From Tychonema litorale BBK16 (GTDB lineage Bacteria; Cyanobacteriota; Cyanobacteriia; Cyanobacteriales; Microcoleaceae): a stretch of 12,165 nucleotides of DNA. Position 1 is the stretch's first letter. Each line of letters starts with the position of its first letter. Positions 1 through 7,664 of the stretch are shown here, piece after piece. The notes under the pieces were generated by a model, which did not search any database, had not been told where the DNA came from, and was given only the letters and a program-made list of their open reading frames with translations. The stretch covers positions 1-12,165 of the forward strand of contig NZ_JAKJHX010000145.1 of the NCBI RefSeq assembly GCF_021648855.1, given 5' to 3'. The position numbers were made by a program, and so were the translations under genes.

Positions 1-113
1 CTACTTTCTGAGCTGTTTTAAATAGACTTGATTGATTCTTTTTAATGGTAACTATATAGTCATTACCACCATCAATGGTCGGGAACAGATTTAATTGCTT
101 CAATTAAGTTCAT
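1..113 (-). pseudogene. Remnant of an ISAs1-like DDE transposase, internally deleted, cut by the left edge
   Basis: Reading leftwards from an ATG at 113-111, the first 13 codons give MNLIEAIKSVPDH, then a TGA at 74-72. From 76 down to 2 the next frame gives IDGGNDYIVTIKKNQ followed by SSLFKTAQKV. The first piece resembles the N-terminus of ISAs1/H-repeat transposases (…VPDHR…). The second resembles the internal strand of the same family, G-G-x-D-Y-hydrophobic-x-x-x-K-x-N-Q. In an intact protein these pieces should lie roughly 150-200 residues apart, so an internal deletion with a frame change at about 72-78 is inferred. Family assignment rests on recalled motifs. The rest lies outside the window, and no terminal inverted repeat could be placed to the right of 113. 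Confidence 0.6.
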
Positions 114-249
114 TGTTGATGCACTCCATGACTGATAGTCTTCCAAGTTCTGAATACCCGATCGCCTATTCAGCGATCGCCCGCCCGGCCACACCAATCC
201 CTCCAGACTTGCTACCCTAAAGATAGTTAAATTTAATCAACAAGCAATT

Positions 250-1137
250 ATGAGCGGTATTGTTACATCCCCAAACCTCAACCAGCAGCGGCCACTCGCC
301 ACCCCATCCGCTGACACTTCGAGTTCCCTGCTGGGCGACTTCATCCAAGAAACACTCGCCTTAACCAAGCGCCTGTTTATTCAATTGCAGCGCCGCCCCT
401 CGACGCTAGTTGCAGGCATTATTCAGCCGCTGATGTGGTTGGTTTTATTCGGAGCCCTGTTTGAAAATGCTCCCGCAGGCTTGTTCGGCGAAAGTCAGAA
501 TTACGGACAATTTCTCGGCGCAGGTGTAATCGTTTTTACAGCCTTTGCTGGGGCGCTGAATGCTGGTTTGCCGATTATGTTCGATCGCGAATTCGGATTT
601 CTCAACCGCCTGTTAGTCGCGCCACTAGCTTCCAGATTCTCGATCGTCCTAGCTTCCGCGATTTTCATCGTCACCCTTAGCTTCATCCAAACCGGCACAA
701 TTGTCACGGCGGGAGCGTTCTTGGGCGCGGGATTCCCCGGTATTGCCGGACTAGGCGCGATCGCCCTAATAGTCTTGCTGTTAGTTTTGGGCATCACCGG
801 TTTGAGTCTGGGTTTAGCCTTCGCTCTTCCCGGTCACATAGAATTGATTGCAGTAATTTTTGTTACCAACTTGCCACTGTTATTTGCCAGCACCGCCCTC
901 GCGCCGCTGTCGTTTATGCCTCACTGGTTGCAAGTTGTGGTAACTCTCAATCCTCTCAGTTATGCGATCGAACCTATTCGCTATTTGTATCTTCACAGCG
1001 ATTGGTCGCTAGCTAGTGTCGTCATGCAAGCTCCTTGGGGTACTGTTACTTTTGGAGGAGCGCTGTTAGTCTTGCTAGCCTTTGATGTGGTAGCGCTGCT
1101 GAGCATTCAACCTCTGCTGCGACGCCGGTTTGCCTAA
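250..1137 (+). CDS. ABC-2 type transporter permease
   Basis: A 295-residue integral membrane subunit of an ABC exporter; such permeases pair with a separate ATPase to move drugs, lipids or polysaccharides across the plasma membrane. Residues 1-35 are a Ser/Thr/Pro-rich cytoplasmic tail, then about six hydrophobic segments near 50-70, 87-110, 131-158, 165-192, 197-220 and 265-287. Two family signatures are visible: DREFGFLNRLLVAPL (112-126, the coupling region after the second helix) and NPLSYAIEP (234-242) before the last helix. Length is normal for the ABC2_membrane family. No Shine-Dalgarno precedes the ATG; this start is the first before the amphipathic lead-in. The 249 bases upstream hold no ATPase gene, so its partner is encoded elsewhere or beyond the transposase remnant. 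Substrate cannot be deduced. Confidence 0.9.
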   Translation: MSGIVTSPNLNQQRPLATPSADTSSSLLGDFIQETLALTKRLFIQLQRRPSTLVAGIIQPLMWLVLFGALFENAPAGLFGESQNYGQFLGAGVIVFTAFAGALNAGLPIMFDREFGFLNRLLVAPLASRFSIVLASAIFIVTLSFIQTGTIVTAGAFLGAGFPGIAGLGAIALIVLLLVLGITGLSLGLAFALPGHIELIAVIFVTNLPLLFASTALAPLSFMPHWLQVVVTLNPLSYAIEPIRYLYLHSDWSLASVVMQAPWGTVTFGGALLVLLAFDVVALLSIQPLLRRRFA

Positions 1138-1156
1138 CAAGAAGTCTATCCATATT

Positions 1157-1262
1157 GATACAGCACTTGTAAGGTATGCAGCTACGAGTTCTTGTAGGGA
1201 CACGGCAGTGCCGTGTCCCTACGAGGTTGAATGTACCTCATAAACCTGGAATACGCTGTATC
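1157..1262. repeat. Short element with GATACAGC terminal inverted repeats enclosing a palindrome
   Basis: GATACAGC at 1157-1164 is perfectly inverted as GCTGTATC at 1255-1262, enclosing about 90 bases that include the 1194-1222 palindrome. It may be a miniature non-coding element in the convergent permease/pepA spacer, but an 8-bp match at 90 bp distance is weak evidence on its own. Confidence 0.35.
1194..1222. repeat. 29-bp near-perfect palindrome, GTAGGG…CCCTAC family
   Basis: Left arm GTAGGGACACGGCA and right arm TGCCGTGTCCCTAC are fully complementary around a single central G at 1208. It lies 56 bases after the permease stop. There is no following T-run on either strand, so it is not a classic intrinsic terminator, but as RNA it would fold into a very stable hairpin at the 3' end of the permease transcript. 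The core recurs at 1289-1326 and 5115-5177. Confidence 0.85.
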
Positions 1263-1288
1263 GATCGGGCAATCAACGTTTTTGGGCA

Positions 1289-1326
1289 GGGAAACGGCAT
1301 TGCCGTGTCCTCAATTGCCGTATCCC
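1289..1326. repeat. Diverged palindromic repeat just downstream of pepA
   Basis: GGGAAACGGCA (1289-1299) pairs with TGCCGTATCCC (1316-1326) with one mismatch. An alternative inner stem ACGGCA/TGCCGT (1294-1299 and 1301-1306) is perfect. It starts 9 bases past the pepA stop codon in the direction of pepA transcription. It shares the ACGGCA…TGCCGTGTCC core with 1194-1222 and is a plausible 3'-end structure for pepA mRNA. Confidence 0.65.
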
Positions 1327-1334
1327 CTTTACGT

Positions 1335-2807
1335 TTAATTCAGAACCCAATGCACCAGAGTCCGAACTCCAAAACCCGTAGCCCCAGGCCCGTTATAGCC
1401 ATTTTCCTTGTCAGTCCAAACCGGACCAGCAATATCTAAATGCGCCCAAGCAGTATCCTTCACAAACTGCTTCAAAAATAGCGCAGCCGTAATTGCTCCC
1501 CCCATACGAGGCCCGGTGTTTTTCATGTCAGCGTGCAAAGCTTTCAATCCCTCAAAATACTTGTCTTCCATCGGCATTCGCCAAAACTTTTCCCCAGCCA
1601 TTTCTGAGGCGGCGACAATTTCGGCGGCAACGCTATCTTGAGGACTCCACAAACCAGCGATATCATCACCCAAAGCAACTACGCAGGCACCGGTGAGAGT
1701 TGCTAAATCAACGATCGCATCAACTCCCAATTTATCAGCAAATACCAAAGCATCAGCGAGAGTTAAACGCCCTTCTGCATCGGTATTGTTAACTTCGATT
1801 GTTTTGCCGTTGGAAGCTGTGAGGATATCTCCAGGGCGCATGGCGCGGCCGCTGATCATATTTTCAGTGACGGCGCTAATAAAGTGAACTTCGACATCGG
1901 GTTTGATGTGACCGATCGCCTTTGCTGCACCCAAAGTAGCTGCTGCACCGCCCATATCGATCTTCATCATTTCAATGCCACTGCCAACACCTTTGATGTT
2001 TAAACCGCCAGAATCAAAAGTCAATCCTTTGCCAACAATTGCTATTTTGCGGCGCGGTTTTCCGGCTGGCTTGTAAATTAAGTGAATGAATTTTGGTGGC
2101 AAGTCGGATGCTTGGGCAACGCCAAGAAATGCTCCCATGCCAAGTTTTTCGCAGTCTTCCCGCTCCAAGATTGTTAATTCTAAGCCACATTCAGCAGCCA
2201 GACTTTGAGCGGTTTCTGCCATGGTAATTGGGGTCACGGAATTAGCTGGTGCTGCGACTAATTCCCGTGCTAAAATGACTCCGGCAGTGATTTGTCGGGC
2301 GCGGACGATCGCACTTTCGCTACCGACAAAACCCAGTAAGTCTATTTGGTCGATCTCTCCGCTTTTGTCTTCGGGTTCCGACTTAAAACGGTGATCTAGA
2401 TGCAGGGCGAGTTCTACACCTTCGACGATCGCACTGGCTGTAGTATCCGACGCCGTTTTCCACACAGGAAAGCTAATTCCGAGGGTTTTGCATTTCTCCT
2501 TTTTGGCTAGCTTGGCGCAAATACCGGCTGCTTGCCGCACAGTATCTAATTTTAGGTTCTCTACTTTGCCCAAACCGACGATCGCAATTTTCCGAAGGGG
2601 ACTATTGCCTCCAACGCGGGTAATGGCACTGGTACCAGCTTTGCCCTTAAAATCGGTTTCCAGTATCAGCTCTTTCAAAGTGCCCGTGAGCTTTTCATCT
2701 AGTTGTGCCAAGTCCCCGGTGAGCTCTACCGCGTCCTCAAATAGACCAATTGCCAGGGCATCTCCTGTCCACACAGAGCGGGGTTTATCGGTGACTCGAA
2801 ATTCCAT
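1335..2807 (-). CDS. pepA: Leucyl aminopeptidase (peptidase family M17)
   Basis: A 490-residue cytosolic dizinc/dimanganese aminopeptidase that removes N-terminal residues, with broad preference for Leu, in peptide turnover; M17 enzymes are usually hexamers. The N-terminal regulatory/oligomer domain covers roughly 1-165 and the catalytic domain about 175-490. Metal and catalytic residues are intact: K260 and D265 in [12 protein letters not shown]272, D284 in KIDMGG, and D343, E345 and R347 in the M17 signature NTDAEGRL (341-348). Length matches the family (about 490-500). The ATG at 2807 has no clear Shine-Dalgarno. It is divergent from the lytic transglycosylase gene across 111 bp and convergent with the permease. 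In some bacteria PepA also binds DNA, but nothing here shows that. Confidence 0.97.
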   Translation of the reverse strand: MEFRVTDKPRSVWTGDALAIGLFEDAVELTGDLAQLDEKLTGTLKELILETDFKGKAGTSAITRVGGNSPLRKIAIVGLGKVENLKLDTVRQAAGICAKLAKKEKCKTLGISFPVWKTASDTTASAIVEGVELALHLDHRFKSEPEDKSGEIDQIDLLGFVGSESAIVRARQITAGVILARELVAAPANSVTPITMAETAQSLAAECGLELTILEREDCEKLGMGAFLGVAQASDLPPKFIHLIYKPAGKPRRKIAIVGKGLTFDSGGLNIKGVGSGIEMMKIDMGGAAATLGAAKAIGHIKPDVEVHFISAVTENMISGRAMRPGDILTASNGKTIEVNNTDAEGRLTLADALVFADKLGVDAIVDLATLTGACVVALGDDIAGLWSPQDSVAAEIVAASEMAGEKFWRMPMEDKYFEGLKALHADMKNTGPRMGGAITAALFLKQFVKDTAWAHLDIAGPVWTDKENGYNGPGATGFGVRTLVHWVLN

Positions 2808-2918
2808 ATTGTGATTTTCAGTTTTGATTTCAGATTTTGATTGTACTTTGTAGTTGGTGGTTTGTCGTTTTTTCTTTGTTCGAGTAAATAGATCGATCGT
2901 ACTTTCTTAAATTACCCC
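2808..2918. promoter_or_regulatory. Divergent promoter region between pepA and the lytic transglycosylase gene
   Basis: Both genes start outward from this 111-bp T-rich spacer, so it must hold both promoters unless transcription starts elsewhere. The pepA-proximal part has imperfect repeats of TTTTGATT/TTTCAG at about 2813-2840. I could not place a convincing -35/-10 pair in either direction. It contains no GTAGGG-type palindrome. Confidence 0.5.
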
Positions 2919-5114
2919 ATGCTAAAGCGACGCAAAACCCGGTTTTCTGTTTTAATAGGCATTTCAATTTGCGTTATGGCGATCGGCTCTTTGCTTGGAG
3001 CCGCGAAATTGATGAGTATCGGCCCGTTCCAGAAGGCTGAGCCAGCCCAGAATGCAGCAAATTCCGATTCAGAAGTGAACACGCTCGTATCGCTGTCACC
3101 AGTCGAGAGAGCGACGCAATTAGATGCGATCGCAGCCAGTAAATCTGCTCCTGCAAACGAACAACTAGCCTCCTCTAAAAGCCGCGCCCGCTATCTGCTT
3201 GCCACAGATTTAATTCAGCAAGGAAATGTCACGAAAGCATTAACTTTACTGGACAAATTAGAACAAGAATATCCACTTTTAGGTTCTCACATAGCGCTGA
3301 AACGAGCAGAAGCTTACCAACTAAGTGGCAACAAAGACAAAGCAGAAAAAGCTTGGCAGGAACTGCTAAAAAATTATCCGACTGAACCCGTAGCTGCGGA
3401 AGCTTTATATTTTTTAGGAAAGTCTAAACCGGAATATTGGCAGCAGGCAATTACTCAATTTCCTGCTCATCCCCGCAGTGTCGAAATTGCCCTCGCTAAG
3501 TTAAAAGAAAATCCCAATCAACCACAGTTGGTGCTGATAGTAGCAAAACACGGTCATTATGTCAATGACTACAGTACAATTTTAGAAAAACTGGTGCAGC
3601 AAAACAGCAGCGCTTTGAAACCAGAAGATTGGGAAGAAATTGCTTTTGGCTATTGGGAAAAACAGGATTATGGCAAAGGTGCGATCGCCTACGGAAAAGC
3701 CCCTCGCACCGCCAAAAATCTTTACCGGAAAGCTCGCGGTTTGTGGCTGGATGGGAAAATACCAGAATCGAGAATTGCCTATCAAGAATTAGTGCGCGAG
3801 TTTCCCGATTCCGAAGATACTGGTTTAGGATTAATACGACTGTCACGGTTGAATGAATCGAAAGAGGCGATCGTTTTGCTCGATCGAGTAATTAGCAGCT
3901 TCCCCAATCATGCCCCCGAAGCATTGTTAGATAAATCCCAACTTCTCGACAAATTAGGCAGCGCCACATCCGCCTCAGAAACGCGCAAATTGCTATTGAC
4001 AAAACACAACAATTCTGATAAAGCAGGCGAACTACGATGGACTGTCGCGCAACAGTTTGCCAAAGGCGGAGATGTGAATTCAGCTTGGAAATGGGCCAGA
4101 GAACTAACTACCCATAATCCCAACAGCGAACTAGCACCAGAAGCAGCATTTTGGGTGGGAAAATGGGCAAAACAAATCGGACGCGAACAGGACGCAAAAA
4201 TAGCATTTGAGTACACTATTATACGTTATCCAGAATCCTATTTTGCATGGCGATCGGCTGCACTTCTCGGCTGGCCTGTAGGCGACTTTACCACAGTCCG
4301 CGACTTGTCTCCAAATGTAGTTCGCCCCCCTCAGCGCGTCGAACCCATCGCAGGTTCTCCTGTTTTGAAAGAACTGTATCAATTAGGTCAAGACAAAGAT
4401 GCTTGGACGCTGTGGCAAATTGAATTTACCAACCGTGTAGAACCAAGTATTTCGGAACAGTTTACCGATGGTTTGATGCGAATTGCAGTCGGAGACAACT
4501 TAGATGGTTTGTGGATGGTTGGAAGTTTGCGCCAACGGGAAAACCCCGCAGAAAGAAAGGAATATTTAGTTCTGAGACAGCAGCCGAATTACTGGCAAAC
4601 ATTGTATCCTTTTCCCTATTTAGAAAACATTGTTAAATGGTCGCAGGAACGCAAAATAAATCCACTTTTAGTGACAGCATTAATCAGACAAGAATCGCGA
4701 TTTATGCCCAAAATTAAATCTTCAGTTGGGGCTACAGGTTTAATGCAGGTAATGCCGGAAACTGGTGCTTGGGTGGCGAAGCAAATCAACCTCAAAAACT
4801 ATTCATTGGAAAATGTGGATGATAATATTAAACTTGGAAGTTGGTATTTAGATCATACCCATGATGAGTACAAAAATAATTCTATGTTGGCTGTAGCCAG
4901 TTACAATGCCGGTCCGAATGCAGTAGCAGATTGGTTGAAGAGATTTAGCTTTAGTGATCCAGATGCTTTTGCAGAAAAGATTCCGTTTCCTGAGACGAAG
5001 GGATACGTGAAATCGGTGTTTGAAAATTACTGGAATTATTTGCGGATTTATAATCCAGAGGTTAACAAGTTGATTGCTGATACTGACGCAGCTTCTCAAC
5101 AAAAATCAAAATAG
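2919..5114 (+). CDS. Slt70-like lytic murein transglycosylase with N-terminal TPR-like superhelix
   Basis: A 731-residue enzyme that cleaves the MurNAc-GlcNAc bond of peptidoglycan non-hydrolytically, giving 1,6-anhydro ends, in the periplasm. A basic start (MLKRRKTR) followed by a hydrophobic stretch (about 9-35) is a signal peptide or signal anchor; no lipobox cysteine is seen. Residues about 90-450 form degenerate TPR-like helical hairpins (for example ARYLLATDLIQQGNVTKALT), as in the Slt70 ring. The SLT domain is at about 570-715: catalytic E592 in RQESRF, then GATGLMQVMPETG (604-616) and VASYNAGPNAVADWL (659-673), all expected motifs. Size is slightly above E. coli Slt (about 645). No Shine-Dalgarno is apparent. 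It ends one base before a strong hairpin shared with the convergent phosphoesterase gene. Confidence 0.93.
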   Translation: MLKRRKTRFSVLIGISICVMAIGSLLGAAKLMSIGPFQKAEPAQNAANSDSEVNTLVSLSPVERATQLDAIAASKSAPANEQLASSKSRARYLLATDLIQQGNVTKALTLLDKLEQEYPLLGSHIALKRAEAYQLSGNKDKAEKAWQELLKNYPTEPVAAEALYFLGKSKPEYWQQAITQFPAHPRSVEIALAKLKENPNQPQLVLIVAKHGHYVNDYSTILEKLVQQNSSALKPEDWEEIAFGYWEKQDYGKGAIAYGKAPRTAKNLYRKARGLWLDGKIPESRIAYQELVREFPDSEDTGLGLIRLSRLNESKEAIVLLDRVISSFPNHAPEALLDKSQLLDKLGSATSASETRKLLLTKHNNSDKAGELRWTVAQQFAKGGDVNSAWKWARELTTHNPNSELAPEAAFWVGKWAKQIGREQDAKIAFEYTIIRYPESYFAWRSAALLGWPVGDFTTVRDLSPNVVRPPQRVEPIAGSPVLKELYQLGQDKDAWTLWQIEFTNRVEPSISEQFTDGLMRIAVGDNLDGLWMVGSLRQRENPAERKEYLVLRQQPNYWQTLYPFPYLENIVKWSQERKINPLLVTALIRQESRFMPKIKSSVGATGLMQVMPETGAWVAKQINLKNYSLENVDDNIKLGSWYLDHTHDEYKNNSMLAVASYNAGPNAVADWLKRFSFSDPDAFAEKIPFPETKGYVKSVFENYWNYLRIYNPEVNKLIADTDAASQQKSK

Positions 5115-5177
5115 AGGAGACGGCAGTGCCGTGTCCCTACCCAGATTAACTGTAGGGAAACGACACTGCCGTCTCCT
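5115..5177. terminator. Strong hairpin between convergent genes, likely bidirectional terminator; GTAGGG-family repeat
   Basis: Arms 5115-5140 and 5152-5177 (26 nt each) are complementary at 24 positions around an 11-base loop. It fills the 75-bp spacer between the convergent stops and starts directly after the transglycosylase TAG. On the minus strand the stem is followed by CTATTTTGATTTTTG, a fairly U-rich tail that would suit termination for the phosphoesterase transcript. The plus-strand exit (AATTTCTGATAATT) is weaker. The inner core GGCAGTGCCGTGTCCCTAC matches the palindrome at 1194-1222. Confidence 0.75.
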
Positions 5178-5189
5178 AATTTCTGATAA

Positions 5190-6968
5190 TTATGAATTTA
5201 ACTTGAATTCGTCAAATTTCACTACTTCCGACTCTGGTTTTCTGGTGTCAAAATAGTAGCTACTCACAATACCATCATCGGTATCAAAAATGCTGAAAGC
5301 TGTAATATCATTACTGTCAATATATGGCAGTGGTTTGCCATCTGCTAGTAGCGGCGCAATTGTTGGTATCACAGGATTTAAGCCATTGGGATCTCCTGTT
5401 GCAGTGTAATCTTCACGATAGGCTGGTGGCACGAATCTGCGTTTTTTCCCTGAGAAAGCGCCATAACTGTTGCCAACATTAGAAGTCTCTAAAAAGTGCA
5501 TTCCGCTGGGACTAACAAACCGATTCCACAGGTGTGAATGTCCGTACAATACTAACTGTACTTTGGCTTTTTCTAGCAGTGGAATTACATCTCTAATAAT
5601 GTAATCTTGTTTTTTGGGATACTCGTAACGTACCATCTTAATATTACCTTGTTCATCGCGATCGACTATTTGCACTGGGTCAGTATAAGCCGGTACTATA
5701 TTGTCGCCCAGAGAATGAGGCGGATGGTGAAACATCACAACTTTATATTTTGCTTGCTGGAATTCGGGGCTATTTAACTCTTTTTGCAGCCAATTATATT
5801 GAGGGCTACCCTTGGCAATTGGCTCAAAAATATGCTGTCCATATCCCCAGTTGTCAGAGTTATTAAAATCTTTGTTAGATTCCCGATATCTGCCTTTTGC
5901 ATCTGGATCTAGGTTGGGAGTTCGCCAGATATTCGTAATATATAAAGTCACTAATCGGATATCGCCAAATGTCACGGCATAGTAATTTTTGTCACCGGGA
6001 AGAGTGAAAATTTCGTTGTAAGTATCGCTATTGAAAGTATTGTTTTTCAGCCAAGCATCTTTGTCTGTTACGGCAGATTTTTGAGTTTTGGATTGGTAGA
6101 TTTTCTCGGCAGCAGCGCGCGGAAACGGATCGTTAAATTGGTCGTTGAGTTTGCTAACTGTGGAAAATCTGCCCATAATTTCATGGTTGCCAATGGCGGG
6201 AAATAAAGGTGCGTGTTGAATCAGTTCGCCGCCGGTGTATACTGTTTGAGTGCCGTTTTTGTCGAGTTGAGAGAAGCCGCGCCCTTGCAAGCAGGGAAAG
6301 AAAGCGCGGCCGCGGACGTCATCGAACCATTCAGAAGCGCGATCGGGTATATTGATTAAATCACCAGCCATGAAAACGGCATCAACTTTGCCCATTGTTT
6401 CAGCTACTTTCTGGAGATTTGCTGCTGTCATTGGCATCAATTGATGATCGGAAGTCAGGAGAATTTGGAGGGGAACTCCTGCTGTTGGTGTTGGTGAAAG
6501 GGTAAAAATTTTGCTACTAACAGATTCGTTGTCTTCTCTGTCACTGGTAACTAAATAAGGAATGGTAACACCGGGAATTAAATTGGAAACTTTTGCTTCG
6601 TGACGCCAGATATCGCGAATAATTGAATTGTTATCAACAATGCTATGTTTCCGCTGATCTGAAATGTACGAGTCTTTGTCTTCGCGAGTGCGACTTAGTT
6701 TCGTGGTATTTGCAGTCACACTTTGACTCAACTCTTCGCCATAAATGACTTTGTTGCTAGTACCTGCAAATTCGGTAAACCAGACAACTCGCACGGAGTT
6801 TACTGTTGGGAGTTGCAGAAATGGATCGGTTAAAAGTTGTGGTTTGTTGAGATAGGATTTCATAATTAAACCAAGTAATAGAACAATTACCAGTAAAATA
6901 CCAAAAAACCAAGGGTTGCGAGGGGATTGTCTAGGATTTTCTCTTGCTTCGGAGAGTGGTATAAGCAT
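5190..6968 (-). CDS. Membrane-anchored metallophosphoesterase (calcineurin-like), purple-acid-phosphatase-like layout
   Basis: A 592-residue protein, probably on the periplasmic face of the plasma membrane: a short cytoplasmic tail, one hydrophobic segment (about 20-36), then a soluble body. Residues about 45-160 look like a beta-rich Fn3-like lead domain, as in purple acid phosphatases. The metallophosphoesterase core follows from about 167: TSDHQ (172-176), AGDL (201-204), GNHE (260-263), HHPPH (414-418) and GHSH (476-479), which together bind two metals and hydrolyse phosphate mono- or diesters. The first motif reads D-x-Q (D174, Q176) rather than the usual D-x-H. The C-terminus about 500-592 has no recognised domain. 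Substrate is unknown. A 7-bp repeat array sits 2 bases upstream of the start codon, leaving no ordinary ribosome-binding site. It is convergent with the transglycosylase gene. Confidence 0.88.
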   Translation of the reverse strand: MLIPLSEARENPRQSPRNPWFFGILLVIVLLLGLIMKSYLNKPQLLTDPFLQLPTVNSVRVVWFTEFAGTSNKVIYGEELSQSVTANTTKLSRTREDKDSYISDQRKHSIVDNNSIIRDIWRHEAKVSNLIPGVTIPYLVTSDREDNESVSSKIFTLSPTPTAGVPLQILLTSDHQLMPMTAANLQKVAETMGKVDAVFMAGDLINIPDRASEWFDDVRGRAFFPCLQGRGFSQLDKNGTQTVYTGGELIQHAPLFPAIGNHEIMGRFSTVSKLNDQFNDPFPRAAAEKIYQSKTQKSAVTDKDAWLKNNTFNSDTYNEIFTLPGDKNYYAVTFGDIRLVTLYITNIWRTPNLDPDAKGRYRESNKDFNNSDNWGYGQHIFEPIAKGSPQYNWLQKELNSPEFQQAKYKVVMFHHPPHSLGDNIVPAYTDPVQIVDRDEQGNIKMVRYEYPKKQDYIIRDVIPLLEKAKVQLVLYGHSHLWNRFVSPSGMHFLETSNVGNSYGAFSGKKRRFVPPAYREDYTATGDPNGLNPVIPTIAPLLADGKPLPYIDSNDITAFSIFDTDDGIVSSYYFDTRKPESEVVKFDEFKLNS

Positions 6969-6970
6969 AA

Positions 6971-7003
6971 GTTATTAGTTATTAGTTATTAGTTATTAGT
7001 TAT
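6971..7003. repeat. Heptanucleotide tandem array (GTTATTA, about 4.7 copies) abutting a start codon
   Basis: Exact 7-bp units begin at 6971, 6978, 6985 and 6992, with a partial unit to 7003. It occupies positions about -3 to -35 of the phosphoesterase start codon (6968-6966). It reads as TAATAAC repeats in that gene's direction, with stops in the reading frames, so it is leader and not coding. Heptanucleotide arrays resemble the short tandemly repeated repetitive (STRR) sequences known in cyanobacteria. Confidence 0.92.
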
Positions 7004-7151
7004 GAATCGACTTTACATACTAATTTTGGAGGCTGTTAACATTTCCGAGAAAAAAGGTCACGGGATACTGCTAGAATGTATTTTAGTGGAGGTAAAATCA
7101 CTTACTTGTAGTTGAGCTTGTATCCTAGCACATAATTGACTTATCAAAGTC

Positions 7152-7206
7152 GATCGCGATCGCCCAAAATACACGAATTCATCACTGCGATCGACCGATC
7201 GCGATC
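7152..7206. repeat. Cluster of five GATC sites including one HIP1 octamer
   Basis: GATC occurs at 7152, 7158, 7189, 7197 and 7203; 7156-7163 is a full HIP1 site GCGATCGC. HIP1 is the hallmark over-represented octamer of many cyanobacteria. The cluster lies upstream of the small ORF at 7287, which itself contains several CGATCG sites. Confidence 0.8.
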
Positions 7207-7286
7207 GTTGAGGTAATTTCGAGTTAAGATTGGGATACAATAAGTTGCTAACTAGGTGCAAATTCAAGTTCTTGAGAAGCTGAAAT

Positions 7287-7571
7287 ATGAAAAACCAGAC
7301 AGACAATGGTTTGAACAATGATTTAGTCGATCGGACTTTTGCTAGTTCAGCAATACCAGATCCGGCTGAATGGGTAAATGAACATCATTTTCTGGCTAAT
7401 TTTGCCGATCGACTCTCCCATCTGCAACAACATTTCTCTGATGATTGCTTGGAAACTGGTGATAATTGCGATCGGGCTGAGGGTGAATTGGCGATCGATG
7501 CAAAAATTAGAGATATATTGAAAGCTAGTCTTAGCGATGATTATTGGCAGTATGTCGAAGGTTTATTTTAA
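7287..7571 (+). CDS. Small acidic hypothetical protein
   Basis: A 94-residue protein that I do not recognise. It is acidic, with no signal peptide or membrane segment, and predicted mostly helical: EWVNEHHFLANFADRLSHL (about 28-46) and a C-terminal stretch with ILKASLSDDYWQYVEGLF. The balanced composition and clean helix-like pattern argue for a real gene; the absence of a ribosome-binding site and the short length argue for caution. It may be a lineage-specific cyanobacterial protein. A weak -10-like TACAAT lies 46 bases upstream of the ATG. It is divergent from the phosphoesterase and convergent with the galT-like gene. Function is unknown. Confidence 0.55.
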   Translation: MKNQTDNGLNNDLVDRTFASSAIPDPAEWVNEHHFLANFADRLSHLQQHFSDDCLETGDNCDRAEGELAIDAKIRDILKASLSDDYWQYVEGLF

Positions 7572-7575
7572 TATT

Positions 7576-7657
7576 GGGAATAGGGAATAGGGAATGGGGA
7601 ATTGGGGAATAGGGAATTGGGAATAGGGAATTGGGAATAGGGAATTGGGAATTGGAA
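7576..7657. repeat. Heptanucleotide tandem array GGGAATA/GGGAATT, about 11 units
   Basis: Units of GGGAAT plus A or T run from 7576 to 7657. One unit carries an extra G (about 7600-7607). At 7612-7653 they alternate as a 14-bp dimer, GGGAATTGGGAATA, repeated three times with one terminal change. The array starts 4 bases after the small ORF stop, inside the convergent spacer before galT. Confidence 0.92.
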
Positions 7658-7664
7658 TCCTTTT

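Larger units (their letters stand above)
6969..7286. other. Divergent spacer between phosphoesterase and the small ORF
   Basis: This 318-bp spacer has no believable gene; a minus-strand reading frame at 7058-7318 looks like chance translation. It holds the heptad array (6971-7003), a cluster of GATC/HIP1 sites (7152-7206), and a possible -10 for the small ORF, TACAAT at 7236-7241, without a convincing -35. Confidence 0.6.

Noticed and set aside
28..60. TTGATT-17-TATAGT as a promoter for the ABC permease
   Set aside because: It lies inside the transposase remnant's former coding sequence and 190 bases from the start codon; likely chance in AT-rich DNA, though not excluded.
91..107. TTAATTG CTT CAATTAA palindrome as an operator
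   Set aside because: It coincides with codons for LIEAIK in the transposase remnant, which explains it without regulation.
1176..1439. 87-codon plus-strand frame
   Set aside because: It runs through the palindromic repeats and into the 3' end of pepA on the other strand; the composition is not protein-like.
2488..2814. 108-codon plus-strand frame opposite pepA
   Set aside because: Antisense shadow of a fully supported gene; low-complexity Ser-rich translation.
5074..5256. 60-codon plus-strand frame across the convergent spacer
   Set aside because: It overlaps the end of the transglycosylase gene, the terminator hairpin and the phosphoesterase end.
7058..7318. 86-codon minus-strand frame upstream of the small ORF
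   Set aside because: It spans the GATC cluster (RSRSVDRS…) and overlaps the likely real start at 7287; no domain or sensible pattern.
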